From an uncultured Bacteroidales bacterium (GTDB lineage: Bacteria; Bacteroidota; Bacteroidia; Bacteroidales; P3): a DNA stretch of 36,773 nt. Made by a program: the position numbers and the translations under genes. Under the pieces are notes generated by a model, which saw only the letters and a list, made by a program, of their open reading frames with translations, was not told where the DNA came from and ran no database searches. This document shows positions 1 through 7,745 of the stretch, piece after piece (the first letter of the stretch is position 1; each line of letters begins with the position of its first letter). Location of the stretch: contig CALDHX010000076.1 in assembly GCA_937901525.1 (NCBI GenBank), positions 1 through 36,773 of the forward strand, written 5' to 3'.

Positions 1-31
1 AATAATAAATATAATAATAATTGTAATAAAG

Positions 32-52
32 AAAAAATTAAAAATAAAAAAG
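32..52 (-). repeat. Single degenerate unit of the 21-bp T-rich repeat
   Basis: Read on the minus strand, this 21-base stretch matches the repeat consensus CTTTGA(T)7AA(T)6 at about 18 of 21 positions. It lies in the AT-rich leader region upstream of topA. A CTTTG followed by T/A-rich sequence also occurs on the plus strand at 86-90. The call rests on similarity to the three clear arrays elsewhere in the window. Alone it could be chance in AT-rich DNA. Confidence 0.35.
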
Positions 53-118
53 AAAGTTTTCTAAATGGTTCTAATGAAGTTTTTTCTTTGCTTTAATTTA
101 TTATTCTATTAAAAGTTG

Positions 119-126
119 TAATTTTG
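119..126 (+). promoter_or_regulatory. Bacteroidota -7 promoter element of topA
   Basis: TAATTTTG matches the Bacteroidota sigma-ABfA -7 consensus TAnnTTTG exactly and sits 24 nt before the topA ATG. No TTG is seen at the usual -33 distance. The box contains the upstream in-frame TTG at 124, which argues against that codon being the translation start. Confidence 0.65.
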
Positions 127-150
127 CAAGCGTTTTTTAAAAAAATATAT

Positions 151-2445
151 ATGGCAAAGAATCTTGTAATAGTGGAGTCGCCTGCTAAGGCAAAGACAAT
201 AGAAAAGTTTTTGGGTAAAGATTTTGTGGTAATGTCGAGTTTTGGACATATTCGCGACCTTCCGTCAAAGGATATGAGCATTGATTTGGAAAACAACTTT
301 GAACCTAATTATATAATTACAGAAGATAAAGTTAAGGTAGTAAAAGAATTAAAAGCCGCAGTAGAAAAAGCAGAGTTTGTTTGGCTTGCTTCCGATGAAG
401 ACCGCGAGGGAGAGGCTATTGCTTGGCATTTAAAAGAGGCTTTAAAGCTTGATGAAAGCAAAACTAAGAGAATAGTTTTTAATGAAATCACAAAAAACGC
501 TATTCTTAAAGCTGTGGAAAATCCTCGCTCGATTGACCTTAATCTTGTAAACGCTCAACAAGCTCGTAGAGTGCTTGACAGAATTGTAGGCTATGAAATT
601 TCACCTGTACTTTGGAAAAAAGTTAAGCCTTCTTTAAGTGCAGGAAGAGTTCAATCGGTTGCCGTTAGACTAATTGTAGAAAGAGAAAAAGAAATCAATA
701 ATTTCAAGGAAAATAAGAGCTATAAAGTAGTTGCAGACTTTCAAACCTCAAAGCAAGCCTTAATTTCGGCTACTTTAAACCAACGATTTGAAACAAAAGA
801 GCAAGCCTTAGAATTTTTAAAAGAAAGTTCCTCGGCAGATTTCACCGTTCAAGCAGTAGAAAAAAAGCCTGCAAAACAAAGTCCCGCAGCACCGTTTACT
901 ACTTCTACCCTTCAACAAGAAGCAAGTAGGAAACTTGGCTTCCCTGTTGCAAGAACAATGATGGTTGCTCAACAATTATATGAAGCAGGGTACATTACTT
1001 ATATGAGAACAGACTCTGTAAATCTTTCAGACCTTGCTCTCTTTCAAGCAAAAGAGTTAATCTTAAAAGAATACGGAGAAGAATACTTTAAATCTCGCAA
1101 ATACTCAAATAAAATCAAAGGAGCACAAGAGGCTCACGAAGCAATTCGTCCTACCGTTCTTAGTAATGAGGAAATAAATGCCGATGCCGCAGGACAAAGA
1201 CTTTATGATTTAATTCGCAAACGCACAATTGCCTCTCAAATGGCAGATGCAAAACTTGAAAAAACAAACATCACAATAAACATCTCTAATCGTGAGGAGA
1301 AATATCTTTGTCAAGGTGAGGTAATTCTTTTTGATGGTTTTATGAAAGTCTATCAACACACTGCAAATGATGAGGAAGAAACAGAAAATACAAATCAAAA
1401 ACTTCTTCCTGCTGTAAGTCAAGGAGAAAATTTACAACATTTAACAACTAAGGCAACAGAGACCTTCAACAATCACCCTCCTCGCTACAACGAAGCAAGC
1501 CTTGTAAAAAAATTAGAAGACCTTGGAATTGGCCGTCCTTCGACTTACGCTCCTACAATCTCTACAATACAAAAAAGAGAATATGTAATAAAAATGGATA
1601 AGCCTGCTTCGGTTAGAGAAATAGAGATTATAATTTCTGAAAACAACTCAATAAAGCAAATAAGCAAAAAAGAAAATTACGGAGCAGAGAAATCAAAACT
1701 CAATCCTACCGATATAGGAATAATTGTTACTGATTTTCTTTCTCAACACTTTACTGACGTAATAGATTACAACTTTACAGCAGAGGCAGAAAAAGAATTT
1801 GACTCTATTGCACAGGGAAAAGAGGATTGGAAAAATATGATTAGAGATTTTTACACTCCTTTCCACAATGAAGTCCTTGCTTCTGAAAAGACAGAGCGTC
1901 CTTCAAGCGAGCGTTTGCTTGGAGTAGAGCCTCAAAGTGGCAAAAACGTCTATGCAAAGATTGGACGCTTTGGTGCAATGATACAAATCGGAGAATCAAC
2001 CGATGAAGAAAAACCTCGTTTTGCTTCTTTGACAAAAGAACAATCAATCAACACAATCACATTAGAAGAGGCGTTGAATCTTTTTAAACTTCCAAGAGTT
2101 GTAGGTCAATACAACGGAATGGATATTATAGCAAATACAGGTCGTTTTGGCCCTTATATTTCTCATAACAAAGTAAACGCATCTCTTCCTAAGACTTCTT
2201 CTCCTATGACTATTAGCCTTGAAGAATGTATTGCTTTATTGGAAGAAAAAAACAAAAAACAATTACCTATCAAAACTTTTGCTAATGGTGCAGAGTTATT
2301 AAATGGTAGATACGGAGCATACATTAAGTACGATGGAAACAACTACAAGATTCCAAAGACAATGACTCCTGAATCTATTGACGAAAAAACTCTTGAAGAA
2401 ATCATAAATCAAGAGCCTACAAACAAAAAAGGAAAGAAAAAATGA
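151..2445 (+). CDS. topA: DNA topoisomerase I (type IA)
   Basis: Type IA topoisomerase that relaxes negatively supercoiled DNA by cutting one strand through a 5'-phosphotyrosine link. The 764-residue protein opens with the Toprim motif VIVESPAKAKTIEKFLG (Glu9), followed by the acidic triad ASDEDREGEAIAW (Asp82, Asp84, Glu86). The active-site Tyr284 lies in ITYMRTDS. The C terminus has three glycine-rich repeats (GRFGAMIQIG, GRFGPYISHN, GRYGAYIKYD) in place of the cysteine zinc fingers of the E. coli enzyme, then a lysine-rich tail. The ATG at 151 is preferred over an in-frame TTG at 124 because that TTG lies inside the -7 promoter box and adds nine residues unlike the family. The stop overlaps the next start (ATGA), suggesting translational coupling. 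Confidence 0.97.
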   Translation: MAKNLVIVESPAKAKTIEKFLGKDFVVMSSFGHIRDLPSKDMSIDLENNFEPNYIITEDKVKVVKELKAAVEKAEFVWLASDEDREGEAIAWHLKEALKLDESKTKRIVFNEITKNAILKAVENPRSIDLNLVNAQQARRVLDRIVGYEISPVLWKKVKPSLSAGRVQSVAVRLIVEREKEINNFKENKSYKVVADFQTSKQALISATLNQRFETKEQALEFLKESSSADFTVQAVEKKPAKQSPAAPFTTSTLQQEASRKLGFPVARTMMVAQQLYEAGYITYMRTDSVNLSDLALFQAKELILKEYGEEYFKSRKYSNKIKGAQEAHEAIRPTVLSNEEINADAAGQRLYDLIRKRTIASQMADAKLEKTNITINISNREEKYLCQGEVILFDGFMKVYQHTANDEEETENTNQKLLPAVSQGENLQHLTTKATETFNNHPPRYNEASLVKKLEDLGIGRPSTYAPTISTIQKREYVIKMDKPASVREIEIIISENNSIKQISKKENYGAEKSKLNPTDIGIIVTDFLSQHFTDVIDYNFTAEAEKEFDSIAQGKEDWKNMIRDFYTPFHNEVLASEKTERPSSERLLGVEPQSGKNVYAKIGRFGAMIQIGESTDEEKPRFASLTKEQSINTITLEEALNLFKLPRVVGQYNGMDIIANTGRFGPYISHNKVNASLPKTSSPMTISLEECIALLEEKNKKQLPIKTFANGAELLNGRYGAYIKYDGNNYKIPKTMTPESIDEKTLEEIINQEPTNKKGKKK

Positions 2446-3071
2446 AAAAAATCTGTTTTTTAATTTTAGTTTGCACTTTGTCATTCTTTGGCTTTGCTCA
2501 AAATCTTTTTCAATACAATGGATTTTCTGGTGGAATGATGGTGCATAGTGGTTATTTGCAATCGAAAGACTTTACAATAGCTACAAATAATGGGCATTCG
2601 CTACAAAGTCTTCAAGCAAAAGGCGTACCTTTTGGCATTGGGGGTGCTGCAAAGGTGCATTTAGGAAAATATTTAAGAGTTGGAGGCGAGGGATATGTTT
2701 CTAATCTTAATTATGGTGAGCATAATAGTATTTTTAGTCTTTCTTATGGTGGGGTTTTGGTTGATTGTGTGTGGCAAAACAAACGTTTTTCGCCCTACGT
2801 TGGAGTTTTATTTGGTGGAGGTAGCACTCAAAACACTACTCTCTTTGCTCCTACCTATGATGACTTTGTTGCAGAGGGAGATGTTTCTTATAGGAAAAAC
2901 TCTTTCTTAGCCTTATCTCCTTTTGTTGGAGTGGAATATGCCTTGAATGATAAGATTCGTCTAACTCTTAAAGCAGATTATTTACTTAATCTAAATTCTC
3001 TCCCTAATGACTTTGCAAGCGGAGTTAGAGTTTTTATAGGTTTTATGTTTTATCGCTTAAAAACAGAATAA
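2442..3071 (+). CDS. Exported outer-membrane beta-barrel-like protein
   Basis: A 209-residue protein with a clear N-terminal signal peptide (MKKICFLILVCTLSFFGFAQ, cleavage expected after FA). The mature part alternates short hydrophobic/aromatic strands with glycine turns (GGAAKVHLGKYLRVGGEGYV, FSPYVGVLFGGGS, LSPFVGVEYALNDKIRLTLKADYL) and ends in a strand rich in Phe and Tyr (VFIGFMFYRL). This is the pattern of small 8-stranded outer-membrane barrels of the OmpX/OmpW/PorT-like type. No enzymatic motif is visible. The start codon overlaps the topA stop (ATGA), so it is probably co-transcribed and coupled. The family is not recognised; the barrel assignment is inferred from composition. Confidence 0.7.
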   Translation: MKKICFLILVCTLSFFGFAQNLFQYNGFSGGMMVHSGYLQSKDFTIATNNGHSLQSLQAKGVPFGIGGAAKVHLGKYLRVGGEGYVSNLNYGEHNSIFSLSYGGVLVDCVWQNKRFSPYVGVLFGGGSTQNTTLFAPTYDDFVAEGDVSYRKNSFLALSPFVGVEYALNDKIRLTLKADYLLNLNSLPNDFASGVRVFIGFMFYRLKTE

Positions 3072-3093
3072 AAAATAAGAAAAAATGTATCTT

Positions 3094-3113
3094 TTTACGT
3101 CTTTAAACGTAAA
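3094..3113. other. Short intergenic inverted repeat
   Basis: TTTACGT and ACGTAAA form a perfect 7-bp stem around a 6-nt loop in the gap between the barrel-like gene and the membrane-protein gene. It has no clear T-tract after it, so it may be a weak terminator, an operator or chance. A near-consensus -7 box (TATCTTTT) overlaps its left side. Confidence 0.3.
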
Positions 3114-3145
3114 CGTGCATAAAATCATAAAAAAACATAAAGAAT

Positions 3146-4126
3146 ATGCTTGTAAATATATTTAAAAAGAAATACACATTACAAATACTATTATTGGCTA
3201 TCGTACCATTAGCTTTTTGGAGTCAAGCTTTTATAAATCCTCCTGAGGTAATAAGCAATAAGTTTGATACTCCTTTGTATGAAATCATTTACGATTTTGC
3301 AAAGGACTTTCAATTGTTTTCAACAATAACTGCTTTTGTAATGGTATTCTTGCAAGGTTTATTGTTGAATCAATTATTTACAAACAATCATCTTAGTCAA
3401 AAAAATACATTTCTTCCTGCTTTCATATATATTCTTTTAATGAGTTGCTCTTATCATTGCATGACTTTAAGTTCTATTTTAGTTTCTAACTTCCTTATTA
3501 TATTTGCTCTTTATTTCTTTTTGAGATGTCATGATAAAAAAGAAGGTATTGATGAAATTTATAATTCTTGTACCCTGCTTTCCTTAGCAAGTTTATTCTA
3601 TGCTCCTGCTATTTTCTTTATACTATGGATTTGGTTTGGATTAATCATTTACAAACTTTACAAATGGAGAAGTTGGCTGATGAGTATTTTAGGAATAATA
3701 ACTCCTTATATATTACTTGTTATTTTTTATTATTTAAATGGACAAGATATTCATGCAAACATATTAGAAATCACAAAGGATTGGTTCCACTTAGATTTCC
3801 ATTTCCTTAACCAGCCTATACAAGTAGTGTATATTGCAAGCTTAGTGTTGTTTTCAATTCCTGCAATTTTCACAACTCTTTCTTCAAGAAGCAACAGAGT
3901 GATAGAGTACAGAAAGAAATCTGCTGTAATGTTTACAATGCTTATTATTTCTTTATTACCTTTCTTCCTTTCAAAAACAGAATATAATATGTCTTTCATA
4001 TTTGCCATTACTCTTTCTTTCTTTTTATCTAACTTCTTTTTACACTATCACAATCAGAAAAAGGTTAATACCTTCTTCATTATTTTTATCATTATTTCAA
4101 TAATCAAAGTTTTTTTCCCGAATTAA
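3146..4126 (+). CDS. Polytopic inner-membrane protein, DUF6427-like
   Basis: A 326-residue integral membrane protein with about nine hydrophobic helices. One of the first is LQILLLAIVPLAFWSQAF, and a late pair carries AVMFTMLIISLLPFFLSK and FIFAITLSFFLSNFFLHY. The pattern, length and opening (MLVNIFKKKYTLQILLL..PLAFW) resemble the Bacteroidota-specific family DUF6427, whose function is unknown. It has no nucleotide-binding or catalytic motif and no signal peptide apart from its first helix. It stands 74 bases after the barrel-like gene and 54 bases before purQ, which has its own -7 box, so it probably ends the topA transcription unit. The family assignment is from memory of sequence character. 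Confidence 0.7.
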   Translation: MLVNIFKKKYTLQILLLAIVPLAFWSQAFINPPEVISNKFDTPLYEIIYDFAKDFQLFSTITAFVMVFLQGLLLNQLFTNNHLSQKNTFLPAFIYILLMSCSYHCMTLSSILVSNFLIIFALYFFLRCHDKKEGIDEIYNSCTLLSLASLFYAPAIFFILWIWFGLIIYKLYKWRSWLMSILGIITPYILLVIFYYLNGQDIHANILEITKDWFHLDFHFLNQPIQVVYIASLVLFSIPAIFTTLSSRSNRVIEYRKKSAVMFTMLIISLLPFFLSKTEYNMSFIFAITLSFFLSNFFLHYHNQKKVNTFFIIFIIISIIKVFFPN

Positions 4127-4139
4127 CAATCTTTTTTCG

Positions 4140-4147
4140 TATATTTG
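4140..4147 (+). promoter_or_regulatory. -7 promoter element of purQ-rnhB
   Basis: TATATTTG matches TAnnTTTG exactly, 33 nt before the purQ ATG. An in-frame TTG at 4145 lies within this box and is therefore unlikely to be translated. No clear -33 TTG is seen at 19-20 nt. Confidence 0.6.
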
Positions 4148-4180
4148 CAAACGATAGAAACTAAAATATTTTTCAACAAT

Positions 4181-4873
4181 ATGAAATTTGGAGTAGTAAT
4201 TTTCCCAGGCAGCAACTGCGACCATGATATGGTTTATCTTTTAAGGGATTTATTAAAACAAGAAGTTGTAGAATTATGGCATAAAGACACTGATCTACAA
4301 AACTGTGATATGATTATTCTTCCAGGAGGTTTTTCTTACGGGGACTATCTTCGTAGCGGTGCAATAGCAAGTCTTTCTCCTATAATGGCGAGTGTAAAAG
4401 AGTTTGCAAATAAAGGCGGGTATGTATTAGGGGTTTGCAACGGTTTTCAAATACTTTGCGAAAGTGGATTATTAGAAGGTGCTTTACTTGCTAACAACAA
4501 CCAAAAGTTTGTTTGCAAAAATCAATATATAGCAACTCAAACAACAAATACAGCCTTCACAAAAGAAGCTATAAAAGGAAAAGCCTTAAACATTCCTATT
4601 GCACACGGAGAAGGACGTTTCTTTGCTGATGAAGAAACTATTAAACGTTTAAACGAAAACGATCAAATCTTATTCCGTTATTGCAATGAAGAAGGTAAAG
4701 TAGATGTAGCATATAATCCTAACGGAAGTGTAGAAAATATAGCAGGAATAACAAACAAAACAAGAAACGTTTTTGGAATGATGCCTCACCCTGAACGTTG
4801 TTCTGACGCAGAACTTGGAAACACAGACGGATTGATTTTATTTGAAAGTTTATTAAAACATATAGGAAAGTAA
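4181..4873 (+). CDS. purQ: Phosphoribosylformylglycinamidine synthase subunit PurQ
   Basis: Class I glutamine amidotransferase subunit of FGAM synthase. It releases ammonia from glutamine for the fourth step of purine biosynthesis and works with PurL and PurS. The 230-residue length is typical of the stand-alone PurQ. The start KFGVVIFPGSNCDHDM, the oxyanion loop LPGGFSYGDYLRSGAIA, the nucleophile elbow GVCNGFQ (Cys86) and the distal PHPERCSD motif (His203, Glu205) are all present, so the triad is complete. purL and purS are not in the window. The ATG at 4181 fits the family start. rnhB begins one base after the stop, so the two are probably translated from one message. Confidence 0.95.
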   Translation: MKFGVVIFPGSNCDHDMVYLLRDLLKQEVVELWHKDTDLQNCDMIILPGGFSYGDYLRSGAIASLSPIMASVKEFANKGGYVLGVCNGFQILCESGLLEGALLANNNQKFVCKNQYIATQTTNTAFTKEAIKGKALNIPIAHGEGRFFADEETIKRLNENDQILFRYCNEEGKVDVAYNPNGSVENIAGITNKTRNVFGMMPHPERCSDAELGNTDGLILFESLLKHIGK

Positions 4874-4874
4874 G

Positions 4875-5471
4875 TTGTTAAAACAATTTTTTTCCAATAA
4901 AGAAACAATAGAATGCGGTTGCGATGAAGCAGGACGTGGTTGTTTAGCCGGACCTGTTGTCGCAGCCGCTGTTATTTTACCTTTTGATTTTTCTCACCCT
5001 CTTTTAAATGACTCAAAACAATTAAGCGATAAACAACGTAGGCTTCTTCGTCCTATCATCGAAGAAAATGCAATAGCCTATTGCGTAGAGTTTGTAAGCA
5101 ACAATGAAATCGATAAGATAAATATCCTTCAAGCAAGTTTTCTTGCTATGAATAAAGCTGTAAAAGGCTTAAATAAAAAACCAGATTTATTATTAATAGA
5201 CGGAAATCGCTTTAACAATCAAACTGACATTGCTTTTCAGTGCATAGTAAAAGGCGATTCTCTTTATCAATCAATAGCAGCTGCTTCAATACTTGCAAAA
5301 ACATATAGAGATGACTATATGTTAAAAATACATGAAGAATATCCTTTCTATCAATGGAACAAAAACATGGGCTATCCAACAAAATATCACCGTCAAGCTA
5401 TTATAGAAAATGGAATAAGCCCGTTTCATAGAAAGAGTTTCAATCTCTCATATCAAACGAGCTTATTTTAA
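4875..5471 (+). CDS. rnhB: Ribonuclease HII
   Basis: Cleaves the RNA strand of RNA/DNA hybrids and single ribonucleotides embedded in DNA. The 198-residue protein has the family opening GCDEAGRGCLAGPVVAAAV (catalytic Asp17, Glu18), then LNDSKQLSDKQR, LLIDGNRF (third acidic residue), and the DSLYQSIAAASILAKTYRDD block with the last catalytic aspartate. It ends with the typical GISPFHRKSF. No ATG lies before the first catalytic motif; the TTG at 4875, one base after the purQ stop, is the only reasonable start. AGGAAAG just upstream could act as a ribosome binding site. Translation is probably coupled to purQ. Confidence 0.95.
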   Translation: MLKQFFSNKETIECGCDEAGRGCLAGPVVAAAVILPFDFSHPLLNDSKQLSDKQRRLLRPIIEENAIAYCVEFVSNNEIDKINILQASFLAMNKAVKGLNKKPDLLLIDGNRFNNQTDIAFQCIVKGDSLYQSIAAASILAKTYRDDYMLKIHEEYPFYQWNKNMGYPTKYHRQAIIENGISPFHRKSFNLSYQTSLF

Positions 5472-5489
5472 AAGGCCTTAAATAAGGCT
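5472..5489. terminator. Bidirectional terminator between rnhB and the LRR gene
   Basis: GCCTT and AAGGC form a short stem around AAAT, extended outward by a G-T wobble and an A-T pair. TTATTATTTT follows on the plus strand and TTTTAAAATAA on the minus strand. It fills the gap between two convergent genes, so it can serve both. Confidence 0.65.
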
Positions 5490-5491
5490 TA

Positions 5492-7372
5492 TTATTTTAC
5501 AACTATCTTAGTTGTTTCTAATGCTAAACGATTATATGCTTTTACTATATAAGAGCCTGCTGGCAATTCTTCTCCTAATGTAAAGTCATAATCTCTTGTT
5601 TCAAATACCTTTTTACCTAAAGTATTATAAACTTCAATATACAAATCACTTAATGAAGTTTCTATTGACACTTCTCTGTTATAGTTTATAATTTCTATTT
5701 CATTATCTAATCCGTCTAAGTTTTCGTGAGCTTTTTTCACTACTAATTTAAATCTATCAGCGTTTTCTCCTGCTAATATGTTAGTTGTATATTCTACTCC
5801 ACTTTCCATTTTCACTTCTTGTCCATTATCTAATAGATATACAACAAGATTTTCTGGCACATCATTTATCTTAAATGACACATCTTTACTTTCATAACTT
5901 CTAACATTAAGTGTAGCTGTATAAGGTAATCTTTTAACAGTTTCTTTTGCTAACGCTACTCCATCTGTTAAGAAATAAGGCTCTGAAACTTCAAAAGGCG
6001 AGAACATTTTGTTTGCATCATAAGCATCATCACCTTGTTTTGCTTTATTGTTTTGAGCAAAGAAAAGTTTAGATTCTCTTTCTCCGTCATTCATTAAAAG
6101 GGTTATACGATTAACATTTGAAGTATTTGATTTAGCTTTTTCACCTGTATAACGATGACTTCTTACCATATAAATCCAATTGTTGCCAGGAGTATTGAAA
6201 TTAACGAAGAAACCTTCTGTCATATTCAAAATTCCTTCTTCAACAAAGTCCCAAGTTGTTCCATTGAAACGATAAACACCTTCTCCTTTAACATTTATTT
6301 GGTCAAACACTAATTTAAACACATCAAGTTTAAATGTGTATGGATTACATAAAGCCATCCAATTTCCTCTATCTGCACTTGTGATAACGTTTCTTATAAA
6401 CTTAACACCACTATGATTCAATTCGTACTTAGGTTCTTTACTAAAATCATAAGTTTCTTTTCCGTCTCCGTATGTTGTAAACACTGTTGGCTCATTTGTA
6501 TATGACCAAGAAAAATATCCTTCACCTGCTTCAACAGAGTTTGCAATTGTTGCATATTCATCGCTCCATGCTCCTGTTGAGTAATCAAACAACGAAACAG
6601 TTATATCTCTTGTACCAGGAATTACAGCTTCTAATTTATAATCATTAAAAGGTGCTCCAATGAATGACCATTTATCATTAGGCAATACAGGAGTTTCTAC
6701 TTCAAATATACCTTCTACATTGTATTGTGTTAAATTCACCAATTCTCCTTGTTGAGTAATTCTCAAAACTCCATTATTTATCAAACCTACTTTCTTATTT
6801 ATTGTAAAATTATCAGAAAGAACTTTGTATTCACCTTCTTTAATTACATAATTTGTCTTGTTCCAATCCGTAGCACCTAACCATGCACTATAATCACTTC
6901 CATAAGGAATATTCAAAACTCTAACTACTGTTGCAGGATAGAACACATCGTCTCCTCCAAGCACAGGAGCTGTGTCAGCAAGACAAGTAACCGAAGCCAA
7001 AGAGTTACATCTTTCAAAAGCGTAATTACCAATAAAAGTAACGCTACTTGGAATTTCTACCGCAGACAATGCACGACAATTACAAAAAGCACCTTCGCCA
7101 ATAATTGTAATAGTATTTGGCATAGAAATAGATGCTAAATCAAGACATAAGTCAAAAGCATAATCTCCAATTGCTGTAACGGTATAAGTAGTACCTTGAT
7201 AAACAACCGTTTCAGGTATTACAATCGCAGCTAATGTCTTAATACTTGACTCTACTTTTACTTCATTGAGACTTGTAACCTCGTAAGTTACTCCTCCTTC
7301 ATTAAATTGAACTTGTGCGAAAAGCACACTTGCACAGAAAACTGAGCAAATCAACAAAAGTATTTTCTTCAT
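5492..7372 (-). CDS. BspA-like leucine-rich-repeat protein, type IX secretion cargo
   Basis: A 626-residue exported protein. The signal peptide is MKKILLLICSVFCASVLFAQ. Residues about 45-135 hold LRR_5 (BspA/TpLRR) repeats of the form IPETVVY..TVTAIGDYAFDLC and IPSSVTFIGNYAFERC. These repeats mediate surface adhesion in other Bacteroidota. A central beta-rich region without a recognised motif follows. The last ~75 residues (EVYNTLGKKVFETRDY ... LPAGSYIVKAYNR ... TTKIVVK) match the type IX C-terminal sorting domain, type A, which is cleaved as the protein reaches the surface. A plug protein of the same secretion system is encoded at 16985-18250. A -7 box stands upstream and a convergent terminator downstream, so it is probably monocistronic. 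The ligand is unknown. Confidence 0.9.
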   Translation of the reverse strand: MKKILLLICSVFCASVLFAQVQFNEGGVTYEVTSLNEVKVESSIKTLAAIVIPETVVYQGTTYTVTAIGDYAFDLCLDLASISMPNTITIIGEGAFCNCRALSAVEIPSSVTFIGNYAFERCNSLASVTCLADTAPVLGGDDVFYPATVVRVLNIPYGSDYSAWLGATDWNKTNYVIKEGEYKVLSDNFTINKKVGLINNGVLRITQQGELVNLTQYNVEGIFEVETPVLPNDKWSFIGAPFNDYKLEAVIPGTRDITVSLFDYSTGAWSDEYATIANSVEAGEGYFSWSYTNEPTVFTTYGDGKETYDFSKEPKYELNHSGVKFIRNVITSADRGNWMALCNPYTFKLDVFKLVFDQINVKGEGVYRFNGTTWDFVEEGILNMTEGFFVNFNTPGNNWIYMVRSHRYTGEKAKSNTSNVNRITLLMNDGERESKLFFAQNNKAKQGDDAYDANKMFSPFEVSEPYFLTDGVALAKETVKRLPYTATLNVRSYESKDVSFKINDVPENLVVYLLDNGQEVKMESGVEYTTNILAGENADRFKLVVKKAHENLDGLDNEIEIINYNREVSIETSLSDLYIEVYNTLGKKVFETRDYDFTLGEELPAGSYIVKAYNRLALETTKIVVK

Positions 7373-7408
7373 TATTTTTTATTTTTTTATACTACTTTTT
7401 TCAGCCTG

Positions 7409-7416
7409 CAAATTTA
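7409..7416 (-). promoter_or_regulatory. -7 promoter element of the LRR protein gene
   Basis: On the minus strand TAAATTTG matches TAnnTTTG, 36 nt before the ATG at 7372. The -33 region is a long A-run on the plus strand with no TTG equivalent. The rest of the gap up to the tRNA terminator (about 7417-7545) is AT-rich and shows nothing else I can support. Confidence 0.6.
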
Positions 7417-7545
7417 CGCATAATTCTCTATTAAAAAAAAAAAAAACATAGATATTTTCAACAATGTTCTCAAAAAAACAAATAAAAACGCCATAAATCA
7501 AACTAAATTAGCGTTAATAAGTTTTTAAAAAAAACAAAAGAAATA

Positions 7546-7582
7546 AAAAAAACTGCATAAGAAACTCATCTTATACAGCTTT
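7546..7582 (-). terminator. Rho-independent terminator of tRNA-Met
   Basis: On the minus strand CTGTATAAGA and TCTTATGCAG pair over 10 bp (one G-U) around a 6-nt loop, followed by a run of T. The stem occupies 7553-7562 and 7569-7578, 15 nt past the mature tRNA 3' end. Confidence 0.85.
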
Positions 7583-7593
7583 TTAGATTTTAG

Positions 7594-7667
7594 TAGCGGG
7601 AACGAGAGTTGAACTCGTGACCTCCGGGTTATGAATCCGACGCTCTAACCAACTGAGCTATCCCGCC
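7594..7667 (-). tRNA. tRNA-Met (CAT anticodon, elongator type)
   Basis: A full cloverleaf of 74 nt folds on the minus strand. The acceptor is GGCGGGA/TCCCGCT with discriminator A, and G1-U72 is a wobble. The D arm is GCTC..GAGC and the T arm is ACGAG-TTCAACT-CTCGT. The anticodon loop TTCATAA has CAT at 7631-7633 (plus-strand ATG). The anticodon stem lacks the three G-C pairs of initiator tRNA and has an A-C apposition at 31-39. CCA is not encoded. A CAT anticodon could also mean lysidine-modified tRNA-Ile2, but the GGATTCATAA context fits elongator Met of Bacteroidota better. It has its own promoter and terminator. Confidence 0.93.
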
Positions 7668-7684
7668 TTGTTTTTTTGCGAGTG

Positions 7685-7715
7685 CAAAATTACATCTTTT
7701 TTTTGTTCTAACAAA
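7685..7715 (-). promoter_or_regulatory. Full Bacteroidota promoter of tRNA-Met
   Basis: On the minus strand TTTG (7715-7712), a 19-nt spacer, then TAATTTTG (7692-7685) match the -33/-7 consensus exactly, 17 nt before the mature 5' end. It is among the best promoters in the window and fits a stable RNA gene. The remaining gap up to the uvrA stop is AT-rich with no clear uvrA terminator. Confidence 0.85.
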
Positions 7716-7745
7716 TTAAATCAACGTTTTTTTAATTTATTTCTT

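Noticed and set aside
124..150. Upstream TTG start for topA (and similar TTG starts for purQ at 4145 and the yeiH-like gene at 22590)
   Set aside because: In all three cases the TTG is part of the TAnnTTTG -7 promoter box, so it lies upstream of the expected transcript start. An in-frame ATG nearby fits the protein family.
7594..7667. tRNA-Ile2 with lysidine, or initiator tRNA, for the CAT-anticodon tRNA
   Set aside because: The anticodon stem lacks the three G-C pairs of initiators, position 1-72 is a G-U pair and not a mismatch, and the body resembles Bacteroidota elongator tRNA-Met. Ile2 cannot be fully excluded without the synthetase identity elements.
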